Origin: Burkholderiales bacterium
GTDB taxonomy: Bacteria; Pseudomonadota; Gammaproteobacteria; Burkholderiales; Usitatibacteraceae
Assembly: GCA_025350945.1 (NCBI GenBank)
Contig: JANXWW010000190.1
Location: 1 to 11,183, forward strand
Length of the DNA: 11,183 nucleotides
Direction of reading: 5' to 3'
The first letter of the stretch is position 1, and each line of letters starts with the position of its first letter. Below are positions 5,528 through 11,183 of the stretch, one piece after another. The notes beneath the pieces were generated by a model that saw only the letters and a list, made by a program, of their open reading frames with translations, ran no database searches and was not told the DNA's origin. A program made the position numbers and the translations under genes.

Positions 5528-8266
5528 ATGTTTGACAATTTTTTAAAGTCCATCTTCGGTAGTCGCAACGAGCGTCTGTTAAAGCAATACAAAAAACGGG
5601 TTGTCATTATCAACGGGCTCGAAGACGGCCTGCACAAGCTGACCGATGCCGAGCTTTGCGCCAAGACCGATGAATTCAAAGCGCGTATTACCAAAGGTGA
5701 GACCCTCGATGATTTGCTGCCGGAGGCTTTCGCCACCGTGCGCGAGGCCGGCAAGCGCGTATTCGGCATGCGCCATTTCGATGTGCAATTGATCGGCGGT
5801 ATGGCGTTGCATGATGGCAAGATTGGCGAAATGCGCACCGGCGAGGGCAAGACCTTGATGGCGACGCTGCCATCGTATTTGAATGCACTATCGGGCGCAG
5901 GTGTGCACGTGGTCACTACCAACGATTACCTTGCCAAGCGCGATTCCGAGTGGATGGGGCAACTGCATAATTTTCTCGGTTTGACAGTCGGTTGCAATCT
6001 CTCGCAGATGCAGCACAGCGAAAAACAGGAAGCCTTCAAAGCCGACATCACCTACGGCACCAACAACGAATTCGGCTTTGATTATCTGCGTGACAATATG
6101 GTCACCAACAAGGCTGAACGCGTGATGCGCGGCCTGAATTTCGGTATCGTTGATGAAGTTGATTCGATTCTGATCGACGAAGCCAGAACGCCGCTCATCA
6201 TTTCTGGGCAAGCTGAAGATTCGGCCACGATGTACCAAAGAGTCAATCTGCTCGTTCCCAGTTTGAAGCCACAAGAAGACGAAAAAGGCACGGGAGATTA
6301 CTGGATCGATTTGAAAGCACATTCGGTCACGCTGTCTGAAGAGGGCCACGAGCACGCGGAAGAATTGATGGTGCAGAATGGTTTGCTTGCACCGGGTACC
6401 TCGCTTTACGACCCGTCAAACATCATGCTGGTGCACCATCTGTATGCCGCCGTTCGCGCCAACGTGCTCTATCACCGCGATCAACATTACGTTGTGCAGA
6501 ATGGCGAAGTCGTGATTGTTGATGAATTCACCGGCCGCATGATGACGGGTCGGCGTTGGTCTGAGGGCTTGCATCAGGCGGTGGAAGCCAAGGAAGGCGT
6601 GAAGATTCAAAACGAATCCCAGACGCTGGCTTCCATTACGTTCCAGAATTATTTTAGGCTCTACAAAAAGCTTTCCGGCATGACCGGCACGGCGGATACC
6701 GAAGCGTTCGAGTTTCAATCCATTTATAACCTCGAAACGGTGATCATTCCGACCAATCAACCGATGGTCCGTAAAGATCCGAACGACCTGGTCTACATGA
6801 CGTTGAATGAAAAACACAACGCGATTGTCAAGGATGTTCGCGATTGCCATGAGCGTGGACAACCGGTGCTGCTCGGCACGACCTCGATTGAAAATTCCGA
6901 GCTCTTATCGGCGCTGCTCGAAAAAGAAAAAATTCCGCATCAGGTGTTGAACGCGAAGCAACATGCGCGCGAGGCGGAAATTGTTGCTCAAGCGGGTCAG
7001 CCAAAGGCCGTCACCATTGCCACAAACATGGCCGGTCGCGGTACTGATATCGTGTTGGGTGGCAGCTTGGAACATGCGATGCAGGCGACGCGAGCAGACG
7101 AGGCGCTAACTGACGCGCAGAAGGAAGCCAGGATTGCCGAATTGAAATCTGGTTGGCTGCCGATTCACGAGCAAGTGGTGGCGGCGGGAGGCTTACATAT
7201 TGTTGGCTCGGAACGCCACGAATCACGCCGCATTGATAACCAGTTACGCGGACGCGCAGGCCGTCAGGGGGACCCCGGTTCATCGCGTTTCTTCTTGTCG
7301 TTTGAAGATCCGCTGTTGAAAATTTTTGCAGGCGACAAGATGAAGGCGATTATGTCGCGCCTCAAAATTCCTGAAGGCGAAGCGATTGAAGCGGGCATGG
7401 TGTCGCGCTCAATTGAAAACGCGCAGCGTAAAGTGGAAGCGCGAAATTTTGATATTCGCAAACAATTGCTTGAGTACGATGACGTTGCCAACGATCAACG
7501 CAAAGTGATTTATCAGCAGCGCAATGAACTGCTAGACGCGGACGATATTTCAGAAACCATCAGTGCCATGCGTGCAGACGTCATGCAAAGTGTGGTCGCC
7601 ACGCATGTGCCACCGGAATCGGTTGAGGAGCAGTGGGACGTGCCAGCACTGGCGCGCACGCTGGAGTCGGATTTCAGCATGAAAGCCAGCATTGATGAAT
7701 GGCTCAAAAATGATGAGGAATTGGATAGTCAAAAGATCAGCGAAAGATTAACGGCACAGGCACAGCAGGAATACGATACAAAATTCAAGGACGTTGAAAA
7801 GCCGCTCTTGCATCAATACGAACGCGCCGTGATGTTGCAATCCATTGATTCGCACTGGCGTGAGCATTTGGCCGCGCTGGATTATTTACGTCAGGGTATT
7901 CACTTGCGCGGCTATGCGCAAAAGCAGCCGAAGCAGGAATACAAGCGCGAAGCGTTCGAGCTTTTCAGCAGCATGCTTGATGGCATTAAGCGCGAGGTGA
8001 CGCAAGTGTTGGTCAATGTGCGCGTCGAATCACAAGCCGCAGTACAAGCAGCCGAGAAAGCCGCAGAAGAAGCGGCCGCCCGCGCGGCGCAAAACGTGCA
8101 ATATCATCATGCGGATTATGAAGAGGCGCTGGCCGCGGCCGACAAAGCAGCGGATGGGCAAGGGGCGGCACCGTTCGTGCGCGAAGCCGCCAAGATCGGT
8201 CGCAATGATCCTTGCTGGTGCGGTTCAGGCAAAAAATACAAGCAGTGTCATGGCAAGTTGTCTTGA
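5528..8266 (+). CDS. secA: Preprotein translocase ATPase SecA
   Basis: SecA is the ATP-driven motor that pushes unfolded preproteins through SecYEG across the inner membrane. The 912-residue product is full length (E. coli 901). The start reads MFDNFLKSIFGSRNERLLKQ, a typical family N-terminus. Visible landmarks are Walker A TGEGKT (104-109), DEVDSILIDEARTPLI beginning at 209 (Walker B DEVD 209-212) and helicase motif VI QLRGRAGRQGD (about 572-582). The C-terminal zinc-binding SEC-C motif has C896, C898, C907 and H908 in CWCGSGKKYKQCHG, the type that binds SecB and phospholipid. An Ala/Glu-rich helical linker (about 838-880) precedes it. No secM-like gene lies upstream, which agrees with SecM being absent outside gammaproteobacteria. 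The 3' end is 33 bp before the methyltransferase gene, so partial co-transcription is possible. Confidence 0.98.
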   Translation: MFDNFLKSIFGSRNERLLKQYKKRVVIINGLEDGLHKLTDAELCAKTDEFKARITKGETLDDLLPEAFATVREAGKRVFGMRHFDVQLIGGMALHDGKIGEMRTGEGKTLMATLPSYLNALSGAGVHVVTTNDYLAKRDSEWMGQLHNFLGLTVGCNLSQMQHSEKQEAFKADITYGTNNEFGFDYLRDNMVTNKAERVMRGLNFGIVDEVDSILIDEARTPLIISGQAEDSATMYQRVNLLVPSLKPQEDEKGTGDYWIDLKAHSVTLSEEGHEHAEELMVQNGLLAPGTSLYDPSNIMLVHHLYAAVRANVLYHRDQHYVVQNGEVVIVDEFTGRMMTGRRWSEGLHQAVEAKEGVKIQNESQTLASITFQNYFRLYKKLSGMTGTADTEAFEFQSIYNLETVIIPTNQPMVRKDPNDLVYMTLNEKHNAIVKDVRDCHERGQPVLLGTTSIENSELLSALLEKEKIPHQVLNAKQHAREAEIVAQAGQPKAVTIATNMAGRGTDIVLGGSLEHAMQATRADEALTDAQKEARIAELKSGWLPIHEQVVAAGGLHIVGSERHESRRIDNQLRGRAGRQGDPGSSRFFLSFEDPLLKIFAGDKMKAIMSRLKIPEGEAIEAGMVSRSIENAQRKVEARNFDIRKQLLEYDDVANDQRKVIYQQRNELLDADDISETISAMRADVMQSVVATHVPPESVEEQWDVPALARTLESDFSMKASIDEWLKNDEELDSQKISERLTAQAQQEYDTKFKDVEKPLLHQYERAVMLQSIDSHWREHLAALDYLRQGIHLRGYAQKQPKQEYKREAFELFSSMLDGIKREVTQVLVNVRVESQAAVQAAEKAAEEAAARAAQNVQYHHADYEEALAAADKAADGQGAAPFVREAAKIGRNDPCWCGSGKKYKQCHGKLS

Positions 8267-8299
8267 TAATTTTTGACCAGCGCACCGGATAATAATTTG

Positions 8300-9514
8300 A
8301 TGAGCGATGTGAGTAACGACGTAACCATCAACGCAAAAGTAAGTGGTCGTGCGATTAACGGTGAGCCATTCTCCGTCATCGCGAATGTGCGTATTGCCTG
8401 CGATATCGTGGTTGATGTGGATGTGTGCGTAGATTTTTTTAGTGACGATCCGACTATCGCGCTGCACACGCGCTTTACCTCTCAAGACGGCTGGGACATT
8501 TGCTGGTTGCCGAAGGGAGAATATCAAATCCGCTGGAACACGCCGCGTTTGGCGCTGCCTACGAACACCACACGCGCCTGTGTGCGCGTGTTCGGGCGTG
8601 TGCACGGCGTGAAACAAATGTTGGCGGTGCAAAATGTCGCATTCGTTGGCCCAGCAAATGCCGCGACGACGGCCATGACAATAGTGTGGGAACTCGATGC
8701 TGTAGGCACCACCACTGCCATTGAATCGCTCGCTTGGAAACAAGGTTACAAGAGCTGGTTCTTTCAGCATTTCGATCATGCGTCTCGCACCGCGATTGAA
8801 TATGTGTGCGGCGATTCGCCGCTCATGCGTGGCCGCGTGCTCGATGTGGGCTGTGGCGATGGCGTAACGGATCTTGGCATTGCGTTACGTTATGGCCCGA
8901 AAGAATTGATCGGTATTGATCCGTTCAAGGGCTTTGAACGTCTACCGCAAATACTGGCAGATCATCACCTTGGCCATATGGCGATGCCGAAAAATTTGAA
9001 ATTTATGGCCGAAGATGGCAACGCATTGCCATTCGCCGATAATTCATTTGATGCGCTAATTTCGTGGGGCTCGGTTGAGCACATGGCGGGTGGTTACGAC
9101 CGTGCACTGAATGAAATGCGACGCGTATTAAAACCAGACGGCCTGCTGTTTATCGCGCCGGGTTTGTTCTATTCCAATATTGGTCATCATCTGGGTGAAT
9201 TTTCCACTGAGCCGTTTTTTCACCTCACCCATACGCACGACGAGGTGCGCGATATCGTCTTCAATAGCACGCCACAATTCATGGATCGCAGCGGGCTTTT
9301 TGCCAAACGTGAAGAATACTGGCAGTGGTATAACGAGCTCAATAAAATCACCGTGCCCAAGTTTGATGAAGAGTTGCGCGCGTTAGGTTTTGAGCCATGG
9401 CGGGCGGCGTTGCGCTGCGAGCCGCTGGTGGAATATCGCAAGGGTATGTTCGAACATCGCATTTGTGATCTGGCCCCGAACGAGCTTTACAGCTCTTGGT
9501 ACAACCGTAAATGA
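8300..9514 (+). CDS. SAM-dependent methyltransferase with N-terminal beta-sandwich domain
   Basis: The 404-residue protein (ATG at 8300; an in-frame TTG at 8273 gives 9 more residues and is less likely) has two parts. Residues about 20-117 are a series of beta strands with a DVCVDFFSDDPT.. and ..LPKGEYQIRWNTPRLALPTN pattern, resembling the Wzt C-terminal carbohydrate-binding sandwich of polysaccharide ABC transporters. This is similarity by eye only. Residues about 140-350 form a class I methyltransferase: motif I VLDVGCGDG (180-188), the acidic residue D207 in LIGIDPF for SAM ribose contact, FDALISWGSVEHM (250-262) and LKPDGLLFIAPG (277-288). The remaining roughly 100 residues (Y/W-rich, ending ELYSSWYNRK) are unassigned. 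The stop overlaps the next start by 4 bases (ATGA), implying translational coupling. A glycan or sugar substrate is inferred from the N-terminal domain and the deacetylase in the same cassette. Confidence 0.85.
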   Translation: MSDVSNDVTINAKVSGRAINGEPFSVIANVRIACDIVVDVDVCVDFFSDDPTIALHTRFTSQDGWDICWLPKGEYQIRWNTPRLALPTNTTRACVRVFGRVHGVKQMLAVQNVAFVGPANAATTAMTIVWELDAVGTTTAIESLAWKQGYKSWFFQHFDHASRTAIEYVCGDSPLMRGRVLDVGCGDGVTDLGIALRYGPKELIGIDPFKGFERLPQILADHHLGHMAMPKNLKFMAEDGNALPFADNSFDALISWGSVEHMAGGYDRALNEMRRVLKPDGLLFIAPGLFYSNIGHHLGEFSTEPFFHLTHTHDEVRDIVFNSTPQFMDRSGLFAKREEYWQWYNELNKITVPKFDEELRALGFEPWRAALRCEPLVEYRKGMFEHRICDLAPNELYSSWYNRK

Positions 9515-10050
9515 GCCGTTCGTTTGCTGAGGCGTTGAACATAAAAGATGTAGGCGATGCAACTGCCGTCGCGGGTGAGCTTTTCCAGATCAGTTTTAAT
9601 GCCGCCTTTCCCACGCCGCGCGATTTTCAACTTGGCGAAGCGCTCGTCAAAAAATCAGCATGGCATCAATATATCGCCCAATATAACCGTGCAGATGGCA
9701 CAGTTGAATGTGTCGGCTTCTGTAATTGGATTCGCTACGGTGACGTTTATCTTGAAGGCGGCATGTGCGTCAAAAAGAATTTTTATCGCAGCCTGCCGAA
9801 AGATGAATTCCGTGAATGCAAGGCACTCGGTGGCGTTGCGCAAATGATGATGGAAGCGGCTGCGCGCGATCTTGACGATGCCGCAGCCTGGTTTGGTTAT
9901 TGTGGCGATCATATGGCTTATCAAGTTGACCAGCGCGTGGGCTATCAACCAACCGTGCACAAACATTTGATCGTGAAATGGACGCGTGAAATGGACACGA
10001 ATGCGCAAGCCGAATTGATTGAAGCTATAGCCAAAATCGGACCGTTCTAA
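9511..10050 (+). CDS. Unrecognised protein, possibly GNAT-like acyltransferase
   Basis: A 179-residue soluble protein, not securely recognised. Its layout recalls a GNAT fold: a strand VECVGFCNWIRYGDVYLEGGMCV (about 65-87), then a glycine-containing turn KALGGVAQMMMEAAARDL (104-121) leading into a helix. A C-terminal strand pattern AAAWFGYCGDHMAYQVDQRVGYQPTVHKHLIVKW (124-157) follows, where GNAT proteins often carry the aromatic/GY motif after an Asn/Asp-rich loop. The canonical Q/RxxGxG/A acetyl-CoA loop is only weakly suggested (KALGGVA), so the assignment is tentative. No signal peptide or membrane segment is seen. It overlaps the upstream methyltransferase stop by 4 bases and ends 4 bases before the deacetylase start, so it belongs to the same transcript. 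An acyl-transfer role in sugar modification is inferred from context. Alternatively it may be a conserved protein of unknown fold. Confidence 0.7.
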   Translation: MSRSFAEALNIKDVGDATAVAGELFQISFNAAFPTPRDFQLGEALVKKSAWHQYIAQYNRADGTVECVGFCNWIRYGDVYLEGGMCVKKNFYRSLPKDEFRECKALGGVAQMMMEAAARDLDDAAAWFGYCGDHMAYQVDQRVGYQPTVHKHLIVKWTREMDTNAQAELIEAIAKIGPF

Positions 10051-10054
10051 AGCG

Positions 10055-10876
10055 ATGCGCACGCCCATTCTTGCCTATCACGCACTCAATGTTCATGGCC
10101 GCGACTATGGCAATAACGACCATATTGCGTTCCGTGAGGATTTGGCGAGCCTAGTCAAAACAGGCTGGCATATCGCGCCGCTGTTTGATGTGGTCAGCGC
10201 CTATTTGGGCATGGGTGCAGCGTTACCGAAAAAAACCATCGCCATCACCTTCGACGATGGTACTGATTTTGATTTTCACGACCTGGCTCATCCCGAATTC
10301 GGCGTGCAGCGCAGCATGCTGAATATCATGCGTGATCAAAGCGCATCGTCAAAAGCCGATACTAAACCGCATGCGACGTCGTTTGTGATCGCCTCGCCCG
10401 ATGCGCGCACGCAAATGGACCAGACCTGTATTTTAGGCAAAGGCTGGATGGGCGAGGCATGGTGGAGCGATGCGATTGCCTCTGATTTGATGTCGATTGC
10501 TAACCATAGTTGGGATCATAATCACGAGGCGGTAACGCCCGTTGCGCAGCGAGAGCAGATGAAGGGAAATTTTCGTTGCATCGATTCGCGCGAAGATGCT
10601 GATGCTGAAATTCGCGCGGCGGCGGAATACCTCAACCGCGCCGCACCTAATCCGGGGACAAAGTTTTTTGCTTATCCTTATGGCGATACCAACGATTATT
10701 TAATTCAGGAATATTTGCCCGCTCAGGCGGCGAATCCATTCGTGCTGGCCGCATTTGGCACGCAGGGCGGGGTGATGACTGAGGCCAGCAATCGCTGGCA
10801 TTTGCCGCGCTATGTGTGCGGGTTTCATTGGAAAACACCGGAAGCACTTGCTGACTTGCTTCGGGATGCTGAATAA
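10055..10876 (+). CDS. Polysaccharide deacetylase (NodB/CE4 family)
   Basis: A 273-residue NodB-type deacetylase that removes N-acetyl groups from sugar residues. The catalytic motifs are visible: TFDDG (65-69, metal-binding D67 and catalytic D68 or the reverse), the HxxxH metal pair in NHSWDH (H151, H155) and FAYPYG (205-210), taking the place of the usual RxPY motif. Motif 1 to motif 2 is about 83 residues, longer than in minimal NodB proteins. The interval includes DFDFHDLAHPEFGVQRSML, and the ATSFVIASP strand lies at about 107-115. No signal peptide is seen (MRTPILAYHALNVH), so it likely acts in the cytoplasm on a nucleotide or lipid-linked sugar. The gene starts 4 bases after the previous stop, completing the cassette, and is convergent with the cupin gene. 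Confidence 0.88.
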   Translation: MRTPILAYHALNVHGRDYGNNDHIAFREDLASLVKTGWHIAPLFDVVSAYLGMGAALPKKTIAITFDDGTDFDFHDLAHPEFGVQRSMLNIMRDQSASSKADTKPHATSFVIASPDARTQMDQTCILGKGWMGEAWWSDAIASDLMSIANHSWDHNHEAVTPVAQREQMKGNFRCIDSREDADAEIRAAAEYLNRAAPNPGTKFFAYPYGDTNDYLIQEYLPAQAANPFVLAAFGTQGGVMTEASNRWHLPRYVCGFHWKTPEALADLLRDAE

Positions 10877-10880
10877 ACTT

Positions 10881-11183
10881 TTAGAGTAAATCGGTATCGT
10901 CATGCGAATACGCAGGACTGCATGCGCAAAGAATTTTTAATTCATCATTGCCAGTATTGGTAATGCAGTGCGGTGTGCCAGGTTCAATCACAATCGTATC
11001 GCCCGCAGCCACATTGAAAGTGGCAGCACCCAACCGCATGCGGCCTGCACCTTGTGTGATGTGATAGATTTCCTCGCTTCGCCGATGTAGATGCAGCTCA
11101 GTCGTGGCACTGGCTTTAACAATGGCTTCAGCAAAGCTCTGCGCGCGTACAGCGTGATGGTCGGGATGCATCAGTTCGCGAAT
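10881..11183 (-). CDS. Cupin-domain protein, N-terminus outside window
   Basis: A single-domain cupin of at least 100 residues. The frame remains open to the window edge through IREL before the methionine at 11171, and related short cupins commonly begin a few residues before an REL-HPD stretch, so the real start probably lies beyond the window. Cupin motif 1 is seen as HLHRRSEEIYHITQG, with the two histidines and the glutamate that bind metal; motif 2 is GDTIVIEPGTPH with the last histidine. The C-terminal SPAYSHDDTDLL tail resembles the CxPxYSHEDT ending of this small cupin type. The substrate is unknown; many such proteins bind or modify sugars or small metabolites. It is convergent with the deacetylase gene with 4 bases between stops, so it is not part of that cassette. 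Confidence 0.85.
   Translation of the reverse strand: MRELMHPDHHAVRAQSFAEAIVKASATTELHLHRRSEEIYHITQGAGRMRLGAATFNVAAGDTIVIEPGTPHCITNTGNDELKILCACSPAYSHDDTDLL

Noticed and set aside
5888..6355. Long minus-strand open frame inside secA
   Set aside because: It lies fully antisense to an intact, well-conserved secA and its product has no recognisable features.
8273..8299. TTG start for the methyltransferase, 27 bases upstream of the ATG
   Set aside because: No Shine-Dalgarno, only nine unremarkable extra residues, and an ATG is available.

Overview
The window looks like chromosomal DNA of a betaproteobacterium with roughly balanced base composition (about 50% GC, judged by eye). The main evidence is the gene order lpxC, a DUF721/DciA-like gene on the opposite strand, an M23 peptidase with one membrane anchor, then secA. 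This is the usual tail of the division and cell-wall (dcw) cluster in that class. QueA, LpxC and SecA also read like betaproteobacterial versions. The family or genus cannot be fixed from sequence alone.

Layout: (1) 1-1116 (+) is the 3' part of a PilZ-like protein gene that begins before the window. (2) 1131-2177 (-) is queA, a queuosine tRNA-modification gene, convergent with the first gene. (3) 2240-2430 holds a tRNA-Leu(CAA) gene with a -10-like box in front and a clear intrinsic terminator behind. (4) 2559-3479 (+) is lpxC (GTG start), followed by a 61-residue two-helix membrane protein gene at 3521-3706. (5) 3733-4278 (-) is a DciA-like gene, divergent from the M23 metallopeptidase gene at 4328-5308 (+). 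(6) 5528-8266 (+) is full-length secA, after a 219-bp gap with no convincing secM equivalent. (7) 8300-10876 (+) is a tightly packed three-gene cassette: a methyltransferase with an extra N-terminal beta-rich domain, an unrecognised possibly GNAT-like protein, and a NodB-type polysaccharide deacetylase. (8) 10881-11183 (-) is the 3' part of a cupin gene that runs off the window end.

The middle of the window serves the cell envelope: lipid A synthesis (LpxC), peptidoglycan processing (M23) and protein export (SecA), with DciA linking to replication. The cassette after secA probably modifies a sugar or glycan by methylation, possible acyl transfer and N-deacetylation; this is inferred from domain content and tight spacing. 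It is the least explained part of the window and the best candidate for something undescribed. The dcw tail looks cut at both ends: ftsZ does not precede lpxC (tRNA-Leu and queA do), and the glycan-type cassette follows secA. There are no insertion sequences, CRISPR arrays or phage genes, and no gene-free stretch above 300 bp.
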